Positions 45,256-56,890 are shown, counted from the stretch's first letter. The stretch is DNA of 64,000 nucleotides from Termitomyces sp. T153 (GCA_018296165.2 JACKQL020000181.1:1-64000), one strand, 5' to 3'. The notes: generated by a model from the sequence alone, not told the origin. Numbers and translations: made by a program.

Positions 45256-46657
45256 ATGAATTCTGTGACCGCGAAAGCTGTGTTTCGACAGCCCGATATT
45301 GAATATCATCCTGACGAGGGCAAGTATCGTGCACGTTCCATGAGACTCTTCACCGAGAATCCAGATCGCGCCAATGTCCCCCTTCCAGAAGGATTCCCAG
45401 TTCAAGTTGATGGTCCAATCGTATGGGAGGGGAAAAATTGGACAAATGAAGACCGGTGGATATACAGACTTAATGCTGAGCAGCTGGAGGAGATCAACGA
45501 TGCTTTAGGCTACTTCAAAAGTATATCATCTCTTGTGTGCAATAATCCTTGTTGATTAACCAAGCATCTACTAGATTTGAACAAGCCGATGGGGTATTTG
45601 AGTAAGGAAACGTTCCCTCTCCCCACTCTGAGTACAACCCTCAGAGGTCTGGCGCATGAACTGTATTCTGGTCGCGGGTTCTTCGTCCTTCGCACTCTGC
45701 CCATTGACACATATACTAAAGCCGACATCGCTATTGTCTTTGCTGGTACGCTGATCATCCGTGCCATAGTTCGGCCTGCCCACGTTATCCTAGGTATTTC
45801 CTCCCATGTAGGATCTGCACGTGGCAAACAAGACGCTACCGGCGCCGTTATTTCACACATCAAAGATCTCAGTGTCAGTCATGCCCATGAAAAAGGGGGT
45901 ATTGGCAATGCAGCATATACAACCGACAAGCAGGTCTTCCATACTGATATCGGTGACCTCATTGCCTTAATGGCACTGCAGACTGCTGCAGAAGGCGGCA
46001 CGTCACGTATCAGTAGTGGCGGTCGCATCTACAATGAACTAGTAGCTACCCGACCTGATATTATCAGAACATTATCCGTACCATGGCCACTGGATAGGTC
46101 AGCATGAACCCTTCCCCATAGTCAACCTTTCACTTCATGTAAATCTGTCACACTAGTTTTGGTGGAAACCCAGGATATACTATGCGTCCACTGCTGTACC
46201 ACGAGGACGGACACGCTATCATACAGTATTCCCGCCGTCACTTCACCGGGTATTCCACGCAAAAACGTAGTCCACATATTCCTCCAATCACTGAAGAACA
46301 GGCAGAGGCGCTCGATGTGGTCCACTTTCTGGCTGAGAAATACTCGCTCTGTCTGAACTTCCAAAAAGGAGATATTCAGTATATCAATAGTATGGGACTT
46401 CTTCATGCACGCGATGCATTCAAAAATGATGCAGAGCATACGTAGGACGCTGTTCATTACAAAGGCTAACTGGATTGACGAAATTTTGACTTAGGCGTCA
46501 TTTGGTTCGACTGTGGCTGCGAAACAACGAGCTGGCATGGAAAACCCCGGGGCCACTACTACACATCTGGACCAGGCTATATTCTGTTGCTCCGGACGAT
46601 CAAAGATTTCCTTTGGAGCCTGAAATCCGAAGGAAGGAAAACGGAACTACCAAGTAG
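45256..46657 (+). CDS. TauD/TfdA-like Fe(II)/2-oxoglutarate-dependent dioxygenase
   Basis: Five exons: 45256-45520, 45575-45745, 45794-46097, 46157-46441 and 46495-46657, introns 48-59 nt, 395 residues. The Fe-binding H-x-D is in FHTDIGD near residue 193; the distal His is probably in GLLHARDAF near 330, followed by a HTRHLVRLWLRN stretch with candidate 2-oxoglutarate-binding Arg. All five exon joins restore family-like sequence, for example DSFGGNPG and HTRHLVRLW. Fungal members of this clade are often secondary-metabolism or sulfonate-like oxygenases; the substrate cannot be told. It starts at the first ATG with an acidic, soluble N-terminus; no signal peptide. Confidence 0.82.
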
Positions 46658-47006
46658 GACAACAGGAAGTTCAATTTGCTGTACATAGATATGTTGTCCA
46701 TTTGATTAATATCAGCCTCAGGCAAGAATAGATGTCCATCAGAACTGGTAAGATGAAAAACGGTGATCAAATACAAATTTTATTAACAGTATTGTTTGCG
46801 GTTTCTTCAAGATCTCCACATAGAACATCAGTCAAAATCAAACACTGCCATCATTCTCGAACATAGTACTTTGGTAGCTAGTGCACGGACGCTCATTATA
46901 CTACCGACAGCATTAACACGACCCTCTAACGTTACTCTCGAAAACCTGAACATCGTCATTCTTTTTTCTTTGCAAACGAAAAAATTCACCTTGCTTGCCT
47001 TATAAG
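46658..47006. other. Intergenic gap between convergent genes
   Basis: 350 bp of AT-rich sequence holding the 3' ends of the dioxygenase (plus) and the HNH-family gene (minus). AAATACAAATTTTATTAA near 46768 may serve polyadenylation. Nothing else seen. Confidence 0.4.
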
Positions 47007-48601
47007 TTAGTTGATACCAAGATTAATGTCTGGCGCTCCCTCAAAGGTCTCACTCAAAACCTTGGATATCCATTCCTTAACATATACTATCTTAGAGGTG
47101 CCTCCACAAGGAGGTTCATCAAGACCGATAAGAGTTTTGCTGTCGAGCGATACACCATCAGCGACTCTTTTCGTGCTCCCGCGGCGTGACCGTCGACGTG
47201 GCCGGCTATCGTCATCATCTTCATTCAGAGAGTGCTCAAGGTACCGCTTATTCAGTCGAAGCCGTTTTGTTACACTGCTTTGAGCGTGACTTGTATCGTT
47301 ATCATCCTCGTTGTCGTTGTCGTTGTTGTCGTCGTCACCTTCATCACCAGGGTCAGCTTCAGCGAGAGGTTGAGGGTTGACCCATTCTTGATATATCTTT
47401 ACGATGTCATATAACGTGGACGCGTACTGGCCATTATTCGGGATGTAGTCTCGAAGACCAAGGGCTTGTTTGGTCACTTGGTGGCCAACATGAGAGATAA
47501 TGAAATGAGGTATGAGGTTTGACGTGAGACGTGATGAGGGGGAAAGTTGTGAAATGGATAAACAAAAGTTTCTACAATACCGGCTTCAAGATCCAACATC
47601 TGGAGGATCTGCCGGAACGAGGTCGTTGAGGCGAAATATTGGAAAATGAATCATCTCCTTTGATGCAATCAAGCGGTAGCGGTAGGTGGGTTCCTAGACA
47701 AAGATAGAGGTTAATAGGAGGCAAGATTCTATATACACGAACGGTCTTACCGTTACATACTCTTGTATAGGCTTAGTGAGCTTCTCTTTGAATATGTCGA
47801 CAACCCGCTGCTCAGGAATGAGAAGCCACCTTCCCCTGTCAAACATTCTGTGCATGTCTGCACTGACTGAAAGCAAATGCGTCGTCTGCGTCAGTAAACG
47901 TCTTCGTAGCTGGTCTAGCTCGTCAACTTACGATGGAAGATGTTAAACCTGGAGTCAACGTTTAAAGTGTTATTGGTCATGTTCCAGGATACTTCCAGGT
48001 TTGTGATCTGTCATTGTCGTCTCAAGTTAGTACATACTCGAAGATCGATTAAGTGGTAGTTGGTCTGACCACTGAATATTTGGAGGCACGAGGAAGAACG
48101 TGTGCATATTCCACAGCATAAATATGTTCGGTGTTGTGGACAACACATCTTTGTCCTGTGAGGTTCTCCGTTGCATTGTCAACACGTCCTTTCACTGCTT
48201 CGGTTCTTGTGATGCGCAATGCTCTCGTAGACGGAGTTTCGTTTACATCGAGAGGAGCTGTAGTGTCATTGGGTGGAGTAGCACGATTGTGAGTGATATT
48301 GTCGTCATTATGGGAAGTCTCTGATTTGGGAGATGTCTCTTGTGAATAAGTGTCTCCGCCGGAAGACATGATCAAACTCTGAATGGCTAATAAGCGAACC
48401 TTCGTGTAGGAGTATTTCTAGGTCGGAGTTTGTTATTCTAACCCACCCTGTCATAGAACACTGGCATCCCTCATTATCGATCCAGTGTTTATCGATCAAA
48501 TGAGCCATTTTCATGAGTATCCAATGCAAGATACCAATTTCAGGAAACGGCAGTGTGGGACACTTGAACGGAGGCCAGATTGAGCGATTACGGGAGTACA
48601 T
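47007..48601 (-). CDS. HNH-type nuclease-like family protein A (possibly degenerate)
   Basis: Recognisable exons: 48375-48070, 48007-47932, 47866-47751 and from 47693, with introns of 57-65 nt; the joins give the fungal HNH_2-like pattern CVVHNT..VEYAHVLPR, LEVSWNM..TLNVDSRFNIFH, LSADMHRMFDRGRWLLIPE, EPTYRYRLIA. The conserved His in AHVLPR, Asn in LNVD and His in MHRMFD fit an HNH fold. A TGA at 47586 follows exon 4, and a last 156-codon frame (47477-47007; acidic tract, then RPRRRSRRG) is homologous to the end of gene B, so an exon join is missing or broken. Upstream, a 4-nt difference from copy A' puts the N-terminal frame (48601-48308) out of register. Function unknown; such families are large in Agaricomycetes. 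Confidence 0.6.
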
Positions 48602-48884
48602 TTGATTTCAAAACTATAGCATGATCATGACATCGGTAGAAAGGACAACGGATCTTCTCGTGAATCGAGATAGTAGAGCGACAATTTATGGAAACTTACG
48701 AAGGAACTCAGTACCTCTCGATGATCGTGTTCACAAAAAGTAGTCATGAGCACTTATGGAAACATTAGAAGGTAGGCATCCGAACAAGCAAAAATCTTAC
48801 TTCATCAGGGGAATCGTAGTCGTCCAACGGTGAGAGCGCCTCTTTAGAGGCTTGGATAATCCAGTCTTTGAAAAATTCTTTTCT

Positions 48885-50024
48885 TCATGTGCTAGGAGTT
48901 TCGTCCCCTTCGAGAATGAGCAGTGTTTTTCTATCAAGACGGATACCATCTTGCAAACCATCACCATGAGAACGTTGTTTACGATGGCGTCGTGCAATTG
49001 ATTGCTTCTGATATTTCTTTTGGGCACGTTTGAATGGCTTAGGGTGCAAGCGGCGAGGAATTGTTTTCAGGCTCTTTTTGCTGTCGTTATCGCTTGTAGC
49101 GCCGATATCGTTGTAAGGCCCAGGAGATAGAATTCGGAAAAAGCGTGAGCGAGAAGGTATATCTTTGACCCATGTTTCAAATGTATTGATCATAGCATCC
49201 GTTATTGATTGGTTACATAGGTTCCCTCTCATCGAATAGCTTATGAGATGTCGAATGTTGACTTGTTTGACAAGGACGCCATAATAGCAGATGACAAAAC
49301 GTGGGTGAATGTGGGAGATCAAGGGGGGGAGAGATCCAAAAGGATACGTAAACGTCCTAGTTGTACCACAGACATCGGACATCAGACATATCGATATATC
49401 GCGCATCGGGTTTGATATTTCGGGTTCTGGGTCGGCAGCAATAAGAGTGTAGTTGTAACATGGTTCCTACGTTGTTTTGTCTATAACACCGACAATTGAA
49501 GGAGAGGTGGAGTAATGCTTACATCGATAATTTCCCAAGGGTCCTGGAGGTATGTGTCCAATATCCTTTTTTCAGGCGCGAGTAACCAATGACCTCCATC
49601 AAAGAGCGCTCGCATGTCGGGATGAACTGGTAAAAACATTCGCTCAGATGGTATGGAGTCATTCTGGTACTTAACTTACGACACATGATGTTGGAACTAG
49701 TATCAACGTTCAAAGTCCCCCAAGGCATTTTCCATGAGTATTCTAATCTTGAAAGCTAGGAGATGATGAGAAAAACAGTGCAGCGGAGAAAAGAAGGCAA
49801 GAGCTCACCAAGTCATCGCTTACATCTCGAGGCAAGAGGTGAGTGTACATCACAGGCTGGTTGTCCATTGGTTCTGAGGGAGTACTCGTAAGCAGCAGTG
49901 GCACGGCTCTGAGAGATTGCAGTTGGGTAAGACTGCCGACTGCCAGATCGACGCGCTGTTGGTCATCTTCAGAGAATTTTTTATTCTCGAGATCCGTCAT
50001 GTAGGATCTGTATTGATAGAGCAT
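48885..50024 (-). CDS. HNH-like family protein B
   Basis: Four exons: 50024-49809, 49755-49680, 49626-49523 and 49466-48885, introns 53-56 nt, 325 residues to a TGA. Blocks parallel gene A: YTHLLPRDVSDDL, LEYSWKMPWGTLNVDTSSNIMC, LHPDMRALFDGGHWLLAPEKR, EPCYNYTLIAADP. The first cysteine motif of gene A is replaced by a non-cysteine stretch and the downstream His (MHR) is Arg, so a working metal site is doubtful. The basic tail has RRLHPKPFKRAQKKY and ARRHRKQR clusters, possibly nuclear. Copy C has TGG where B has the TGA at 48885; beyond it the frame continues to a GTAAG donor near 48804, so B may be truncated by one mutation. Confidence 0.65.
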
Positions 50025-50559
50025 GGCCTGTTTGCAAAGCTAGTGCTTACAGTAAGTTATGGTTTCTGCGAAAACACGAAACCTGGACAATTTCACTGTC
50101 ACATGACCCGTGGCAAGTGTCTCCCACGTTCCAGACCTTGGCCCCCATCGCAGCTCCGGACCAACCCTGCAGGGACACGAGCAGGAACTTCGAACCTCCA
50201 CCTAACAAAATGTAACCTGGTTTTGTGAGGTCAATCTCATCCCACTAAACTCATCGATTTTCTCTGTTAATGGTGCGCGTGCGCCAAGTACTTGTCTTCA
50301 CGTCATATCCGATGTTCGAGTCAGGAACCTTTGCACCCCATCCAAATGCTCAATGGTCCATCCTGGCAAATGGCGAGTTATCATGACTAAAAACATTTTC
50401 AAGTCATTGAATTAAGATTGATTCGCACAACATATACAAAGCATGTACAGTTCGTTTGGCATTCCTGCATGTCAATTTGGTATTTTACTTCTTGAAAATA
50501 GTTACAAACGTGCGGTCTCCATCATTAAACGCGTTCGTGGCCAGTATATATAGCTCGTC

Positions 50560-51090
50560 AACTCACGATGGAAGATGTTATACCTGGTATCAGTGTTCAG
50601 AGTCCTTTTCAATCAAATTCCAAGAGATTTCCAGGTTCGCAAGCCGTTATTGTTGTGATGAAGTGATAGTCGGTCTGACCAGTGAATCGTTGGAGGCGCG
50701 AGGAAGAACGTGGGCATATTCCACAGCATAAATATGCTCGGTGTTATGTACAATGCATCTTCGCTGCGCGAGGTCCTCAGTTGCAATGTCAACACATTCT
50801 TTCACTGCTTCGGTTCTTGCGATACGCAATGCCCTCGTTGACGGAATTTCATTTACATCAAGAGCAACTGTAATATCGTTCGGTGGGGTAGCACAATCGT
50901 GGTTCTTGTCATCATCATGGGAAATCTCTGAGCTGGTAGATGTTTCCTCTAAGTATCTTCGCCGGAAGTCATGGTCAAACTCGAGACGCGTGTCGAACTC
51001 GCGAGATGTATTTCTAGGGTCGAGTATTCTAGTCCACGCTGTCGTATTTTCGAACAATGGCGATCTCATGGCGACCTCATTATCGATCTA
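50560..51090 (-). pseudogene. HNH-family copy A', truncated
   Basis: The counterpart of gene A in duplication unit 1. It keeps the N-terminal region and the CIVHNT..VEYAHVLPRAS exon (51069-50683), then a second exon with an indel before the LNTDTRYNIFH-like stretch, and ends at the donor after it, where the duplication stops near 50560. No LSADMHR exon is present, so it cannot encode the full domain. Confidence 0.75.
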
Positions 51091-51428
51091 CTGTTAATCG
51101 ATTAAACGAGTCTGAGCTGTTCTGATATTCAGGGACGGATGTAAAACAATGATATCAGTGTAGTATCTACCAGAACAAAGCCCGAGTTGATCAGTCTCGA
51201 TACATAGCATATCATGACATCGGTAGAAGGGACAACGGTTTTCATGTGGATTGAGATAGCACATGACAAAACTATGGAAACTTACAAAGGAGCTCAGTAC
51301 CTCTCGGAGATCGTGATCCGCGTCCACAAAATCTAGTCATAAGAACTCATGAAAACATTAGAAGATAGGTATAATCCGAACAACTCAAGATGTCACTTAC
51401 TCATTAGGGGGATCAGAATCAAAATTGT

Positions 51429-52669
51429 TTACCGACGAGAATGCCTCTTGGCATACTTGGGAATCCAGCTTTTCAAAAATGCTTTTCGCCATGCGTTGGG
51501 AGTTTCGTCCCCTTCGATGATGCGTAGTGCTTTTCTATCAAGACGGATGCCACTTTGTAAACCATCAGTATGAACAGGACGTTGTTTCTTGCGATGGCGT
51601 CGTGCAGTCAATCGGTCTCGATATTTCTTTTGGGCGCGTATGAATGACTTCGGGTGCAAGCGACGAGGAATCGTTTTCAGGCTCTGTCGGCTGCTGTTAT
51701 TGCTTTTGACATCGCTGTTGTGAGGTCCAGCCGATGGAGCTCGGAAAAAGCGTGAGCGAGAAGGTATATCCTTGATCCAAGTGTCATATATATCGAGCAT
51801 AGCATCGGTGATTGGCTGGTAAGACAAGTTGTCCCTCATCGAAAAGTCCAGAAGATGTCGAATATTGATATGTTCGACAAGGACACTATAATAGCAGATG
51901 ACAAAGCGAGGTGAATATGGGAGATTAAGGAGGGGAGAGATCCAAAAGGATACGCGAACGTCTCGCTTCCGGTAAGTGATGTATTATGATGCCGCACAAA
52001 CATTTGAAAGAAGACGTATATGGATATCGCCCATCGGGTTTGGTGTTTCGGGTGCTGGGTCGGCGGCAATAAGAGTGTAGTGGTAAAATGATTCCTATCG
52101 CTTTGTCTATGACAGCTGTGAAATCATAGAGCTTGAGTAATGCTTACATCAATCGTTGCACAAGGATCCTGGAGGTACATATCTAATATCCTTTTTTCAG
52201 GCGTGAGTAACCAATGACCTTTATCAAAGAGTGCTCGCATGTCGGCACTGACTGGTAAAACATTCGGTCATATGGTACGGAGACGTTTTCATACTACTAA
52301 CTCACGGCACATGATATTGGAGCTAGTATTGACGTTCAAAGTCCCCCAAGGCATTTTCCATGAATATTCTAATCTTGAAAGCTATGTCATAATGAACAAA
52401 CAGTGCAGCGTACTTTGAAAAACACAGAGAGAGCTCACCAAATCATCGTTTACATAGTGAGGTAAGAGGTGAGTGTACGTTACAGGCCCGTTGTCCATTG
52501 GTTCTGAAGGAGTACCTGTGGGCAGTAGTGGCACGGCTCTGAGAGGTTGTAGTTGAGTGAGACTGCCTACTGCCAGATCGACACGCTGTTTATCATCTTC
52601 AGAGAACGAGTCATACTCAAATGACTCATTCTCGAGATCCCCAAGATAGCATCTGTATTGATAGAGCAT
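51429..52669 (-). pseudogene. HNH-family copy C, frameshifted
   Basis: Counterpart of gene B in unit 1. Exons 52669-52439, 52381-52306 and 52251-52148 are intact and in frame (LSADMRALFDKGHWLLTPEKR). Exon 4 (from about 52100) acquires a TAA after NVCAAS, and single-base indels follow near 51930 and 51455, though a 136-codon open stretch (51839-51429) preserves the basic tail. It has the Trp codon that is a stop in B. Confidence 0.7.
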
Positions 52670-53175
52670 GATCTCTTTGCAAAGTAGTTCCCGCTACTTG
52701 TTAGTGGGTTGCGGATACTTAATCACGTGTACCGTGTCGTTTTTTCCCATGTAACTACGCGTCCCTTCTGAGAAAGGCAGGACAGTCGCAAAATTTGGAC
52801 AATCTGACTTCAGGACTCAGGACACGAAAATACGTCGAAAAAATACACCTTCGCGATTTTTCCCACGAACTATTGAGGTTTTGGCAAAACTGATAACTAA
52901 TTAGGTACTTGTTTTTCACGTCATATCTGATGTTTAAGTCAGATACCTTTGCACCCCCTCAATGGTCCGTCCTGACGAGCGGCGAGACATCATGGCTGTA
53001 CTCAAAAACATTCAAGTCCTTGAATTATTTCACACAACATATACCAGGCATGTACAGTTCGTTTGGCATTCCTGACATCCTGCATATCAATTTGGTATTT
53101 CACTTCCTGAAAATCGTCGCCAAGGTGGTTCCCTTGTGTCTAGACAAAACTGATTCAGAATCGAAAGTCAAATTA

Positions 53176-53727
53176 CTATCGCAATAGAGCCCACCCAAAG
53201 AATGCACGTCCGGGATCAATGAAGGTACTTGACGTCATGGTCTGTCAGCCGTCATGCGTTTCTGATTCAAAAGGAGCACCCACATATATCCACGATCCCC
53301 TGGAATGCCGAGTTTCTCCTTGAAGAAATCAAAGAAAGCCTTGCTATAGGTCTCATTTGCCTGTTCGTTAAGGTTATCCAAGCTGAACTATATTGAAATC
53401 AGCGTGTTTGCAGATCGCATAAAGTTCGATGCTACATACGACAGTCATCGTAAAAGCAGGATCCAAGGTTCCTTGGAAAGTGAGAATCTCATTGTAGGTG
53501 TACTTGACGGTGATGTAAAGTTCGGGCTTTTTCAAGGTTTCCGCGCTGAACTGCAAATGACTTGATCAAGCGCCCCAGTTGATATGATGATATTTCATCA
53601 ACCTTCGAAAATTCGAGCGCGAACTTCTTGGGATCAGTGATCTGGATAGTCTTCAAAATGAAGATACGTCAATCGAGACGGACACGGAGCAGACCTTAAC
53701 GTTTGTCGACAGTTCAAGGATGGGCAT
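53176..53727 (-). CDS. Macrophage migration inhibitory factor (MIF) family protein
   Basis: Five exons: 53727-53695, 53650-53603, 53550-53440, 53387-53284 and 53227-53176, introns 44-56 nt, giving 115 residues, the exact size of MIF/D-dopachrome tautomerase. It starts MPILELSTN, supplying the N-terminal catalytic Pro after Met removal; KKPELYITVKY contains the position of the catalytic Lys region; GDRGYITFIDP and FFGWALL match the C-terminal strand and the conserved Gly-Trp. Family members form trimers with tautomerase activity on phenylpyruvate or dopachrome-like substrates; whether this one is enzymatic is inference. The exon joins are phase-consistent. Intron 1 is short (44 nt). Confidence 0.88.
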
Positions 53728-54077
53728 GGTGGGAAGTGGGAAGTCCTGGCGAGCCGGGTTCCGACACTTTCTGCATTTAACGTCAGGGAAGCTCTTCGAA
53801 AAGTCCGCTTCTTTCCCGCAAGGTGTATGTATACAAGATCACATCTTGATATATTTATAACGTAAATACATACGTAGTTCGAGAAAACAAGTAGCAATGT
53901 AGATAAAAATGATTCGATAGTTACATCAATGGTAGCGTAAAAAAGGGTACAGTTGGAATGATACACTTATATTCTGATACAGAGATACGTAGTATCGTAG
54001 TCATGCGGGTCGTGAGCGTGGTGGACCTTTATAAATTTGAGACGCGGAGTCAAGTCCATCCTGCTTCCACGCACACC
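53728..54077. other. Intergenic region, nothing assigned
   Basis: AT-rich gap between the MIF-family gene start and the end of the next minus-strand ORF. It should contain the MIF gene promoter; no motif stands out. Confidence 0.4.
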
Positions 54078-55016
54078 TTAAAACATATGGTCGATATTGC
54101 CGTCGCCATTCTTGGGGTTCGTATCATCCCACAGTCCCAACGCAGCCATTTCCGCACGCATTTTATCGATGAACTGAAGTTGTACCCTTCCCATGGCCGT
54201 GTCGGCACGCGAGGTTTCCTCCAGCTCTTCACAGAATACCTTGAGAGCTGCATATCTCGCACGATCGGATTCAGAGATTTCGTTGGCAGGATGTTGAATC
54301 TCCGTAGCCCCATCTTCGTCAGTTTGCTCATTGTCAAACCAGCAACTACGTTTCTCTATGCCGCAGGTGGTACCCTGATATCCGTTGTGTTGAACCTTGC
54401 AATCGCCTTCGCCTTCGTTGCCACCGTTATCATCCGAGTCCTCGTCGTAGTTGTTGCCGGCGTCCCTATCTTTATTATTATGCCAATCGTTCAACCTGTT
54501 TTCATCGATACCATAGTCCTCCGCATTATGAGCAAAAGCAGCACGTGAGGGGGGATAGACCTCTTGTTCTCCGCTCGGGAAAGTGATGATTACATTCCCG
54601 CCAAAAGGATCCGTAAACAAGGGAGAAAGAGGGTTGTCCGGGCCGGTAGCAGAAGAGTAGAAGGGAAAGGCAAATTCTTCGTGGTCGCGAGGAGCACTTT
54701 CTTGCGAGTAGACGGAGGCAGAATCAACAGATTTGGGTGAATCAGGGGGCAAGAATAGCAGCTCCGTGCCGTTCAACTGGATGGGTGAGTAACATTCCAA
54801 GGTCTCCTCCTGATGCTGGGCTTGCATCAGGACAATGAGTGGGTATGTATTTCCGTGATCAAGGAGCTCCCGCGCGGTAGCCGATGTATAGCGATTTTGA
54901 GCTCGAAAACCATCTTTCGGAAGGGAGTTATGAAGTTCAACGAAACGCTTGACGAAACGCTCCTTGAGCTTCTCAATAGTCAGAACCGCTTCGGAGGGTA
55001 GATCTAGAGAACACAA
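54078..55016 (-). CDS. Unassigned acidic ORF (possible 3' part of the next gene)
   Basis: About 312 codons, open from a TTG at 55016 to a TAA-type end at 54078, but with no ATG in its first 50 codons. It overlaps the end of the upstream ORF by 13 nt in another frame. Composition: Asp/Asn/Gly-rich tract (DEDSDDNGGNEGEGD), a PLSPLFTDPFGGNVIITFPSG stretch before it, and a helical C-terminal region (ISESDRARYAALKVFCEELEE). It may be the last exon of the upstream gene: a GTTACA..CTCTAG segment of 80 nt (ending 55003) would join the two in frame. A plus-strand ORF at 53958-54548 is its shadow. Confidence 0.5.
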   Translation of the reverse strand: MCSLDLPSEAVLTIEKLKERFVKRFVELHNSLPKDGFRAQNRYTSATARELLDHGNTYPLIVLMQAQHQEETLECYSPIQLNGTELLFLPPDSPKSVDSASVYSQESAPRDHEEFAFPFYSSATGPDNPLSPLFTDPFGGNVIITFPSGEQEVYPPSRAAFAHNAEDYGIDENRLNDWHNNKDRDAGNNYDEDSDDNGGNEGEGDCKVQHNGYQGTTCGIEKRSCWFDNEQTDEDGATEIQHPANEISESDRARYAALKVFCEELEETSRADTAMGRVQLQFIDKMRAEMAALGLWDDTNPKNGDGNIDHMF

Positions 55017-55812
55017 CGTACATATTCAGGCAAAACATTCCACTCGTGTTGAGAAAGCAGTTGATCGGTTTTGACAATGTAACAGTCTCCCATATATCTG
55101 TAGAAAGGACCGTCCACAATGTCTGGGATGTCAGGAACTTGGAGGAAAACGCGGACGGCATGATCGCAGAAGAATTCATGGTCGGGGGCTCGCGGGATAG
55201 CCATCACGCCCCTCGACGAAACATGACGTTCAATTTGGTCTACACAAAAGTCATAGTAGATCGCAGCATCGCGCTTGTACACCAAATGTTCACTGCCGGC
55301 GATATCCGTGTACCTGATAAGAAGGGGGGGAATGATCTCGGACTCCTGGAATAAGTAAAATCAGAAGCAGGATTGAACAGATAGAAAATGAATCGTACAT
55401 CAGAGAATATATCCTCCAATGAGAATAAGTCAACGGGCTTCATCGTTTCGATGATACTCAATGTCAAGTCCGGCTCTCCGAGAGTTGTGAGGTCTGACCC
55501 CTCTGCATACGTAGGCACAAGAGTAGCTTCTTCAGTATCAAGGTCTCCAGGCGCCAGTGGGAAGGTAAAGTTGGCAAGGTATTCTTCCCCAGGAGTAGCA
55601 CGAACAGCAGCTTTGAAAGCATCGACTTGGAACTTCTGTTCGATATTTACATCATATCGAGCAAGATGAAACCTGTCCCGATCGTAGCGATTGAGCTCGT
55701 GCGCCAGCGCACGGTGATCTAGCAAACGGGTAGGCTCGACGTCTTCGTTGTCAGATAGACCATAGCGAAGAGGTTCGCGAAAATTGAGCCATTTTTTGAT
55801 GGCAGCAAACAT
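55004..55812 (-). CDS. Unassigned fungal protein, two exons
   Basis: Exon 1 55812-55399, intron of 53 nt (GTACGA..TTCCAG), exon 2 55345-55004, total 251 residues if it stops at the TAG at 55004. It starts MFAAIKKWLNFREPLRYGL; exon 2 contains a YTDIAGSEHLVYKRDAAIYY stretch and a hydrophobic VRVFLQVPDIPDIVDG segment. No signal peptide or transmembrane segment. I do not recognise the family. Confidence 0.55.
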
Positions 55813-55864
55813 CGAGCAGGGCAGATTAGGTAGAGAGAAGATATGGCGAAAACGTCCCGGGTCT

Positions 55865-56233
55865 TTAATAGATGTTCAGAGTCTGCCGCCACTCTAGAGT
55901 AGAAGAACTTGGCCAAAGCCTAAGCTGAGAGTCATCCAAGCGTCCAACCTTAAAAAAGTAGGTGCATTGTTCGAGTGGAAAAAAGAAATTCGGATATAAC
56001 GAGGGGATCTGGACCGTTTTCGCTCGTTCAAATTCGAGGAGATCGTAGGACTGTCGTGGGCTACTGCCATTCGAGACAATATCATCAAAAGATTGAACAT
56101 GAAGTGGACGGGTGTCGATGATGTAGTGCAAAGCGCGCCTGGCCAGGCGTCGGACATTGAGACAGTGAAGAGCCAAAGAGGATAGAACGTGACATGCACC
56201 ATACGCGTGTTCAATGATCACGTGAAGGATCAT
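55865..56233 (-). CDS. Small hypothetical ORF
   Basis: 122 codons, starting MILHVIIEHAYGACHVLSSL and ending 52 nt before the previous gene's ATG. A hydrophobic start and LALHCLNVRRLARRAL helix are visible. No splice signal links it to its neighbour. It may be a separate gene, an upstream ORF, or chance. Confidence 0.3.
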   Translation of the reverse strand: MILHVIIEHAYGACHVLSSLALHCLNVRRLARRALHYIIDTRPLHVQSFDDIVSNGSSPRQSYDLLEFERAKTVQIPSLYPNFFFPLEQCTYFFKVGRLDDSQLRLWPSSSTLEWRQTLNIY

Positions 56234-56868
56234 GGTCGCGTCGCCTCAGGCGTGTTGGGAAGGATCGGAGTTTTGAGAGCTTGAAGCTTTGGCAAACTAG
56301 ACCATTCTGTATCTTATTGGCTGTTCGACCCTTGGAGATACTTAGTAGCTGTGCCTTCTCATCCTGGACTTTTGTAAGTACATAAGATAAGTCTATAATA
56401 TATGCGACGACTCCTGGGAAAGTGGCTGTGCGCTCAATATATGCGACGACTTTGGATTGTGCTGACTAAAATTTGTCAGCTGCTGACCAAGAACCTTCCT
56501 TTTTGGGCAGCTTGGCTGTTTTTCGCACTTGGAACAGGTTTTTTCCAAAAAAAATTATAGTAGACAACTTTACTGAATATATACTATCTTTTGACTATGT
56601 GTGAAACATGCCAAATAGCCTGCACGTGTGAAACAGGCCAAACACAATTTAGTGGACACTGTTTTTCACGCCTCGCGTGTTTTTTGACACAACATGACCA
56701 AACAATGGGCATTTCCGAAGTTGTGGAAAGGAGGCCACATGACAAAGTATGTTTCGTCACATCTATTGATTGATTGATGTTGACTAACAAGCTTATTAGT
56801 AACTCCTTAACCACATTGAGCTATTGATACATCAAATATCACATCATGCAAGTTAATTTTAATGGTTT
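56234..56868. other. Non-coding interval before the Helitron
   Basis: AT-rich, CpG-moderate. Holds two similar blocks, TGTGAAACATGCCAAA (56600) and TGTGAAACAGGCCAAA (56627), and further GTTTTTCACGCC/GTGTTTTTTGACAC stretches. The 5' Helitron end (TC) was not located. Confidence 0.4.
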
Positions 56869-56890
56869 TTGACTGTTAAATTGCTTAACA

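Larger units (their letters stand above)
47930..53125 (-). repeat. Tandem segmental duplication of an HNH-family gene pair
   Basis: Two direct copies of about 2.6 kb: unit 1 at about 50545-53125 and unit 2 at about 47930-50525. Each has, in order on the minus strand, upstream sequence (TGTACAGTTCGTTTGGCATTCC in plus orientation near 50450 and 53055), a B/C-type gene, then an A-type gene. Unit 1 stops just past the A-type exon that ends NIFH. Both units are CpG-normal. Confidence 0.8.

Noticed and set aside
53958..54548. Plus-strand open frame of 196 codons
   Set aside because: It is opposite the longer acidic minus-strand frame 55016-54078; its hydrophobic character is what an Asp/Asn-rich strand gives in reverse.
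41704..56868. tRNA or rRNA genes in the host island
   Set aside because: I found no cloverleaf-like segment with A and B box motifs, but a covariance search was not possible.
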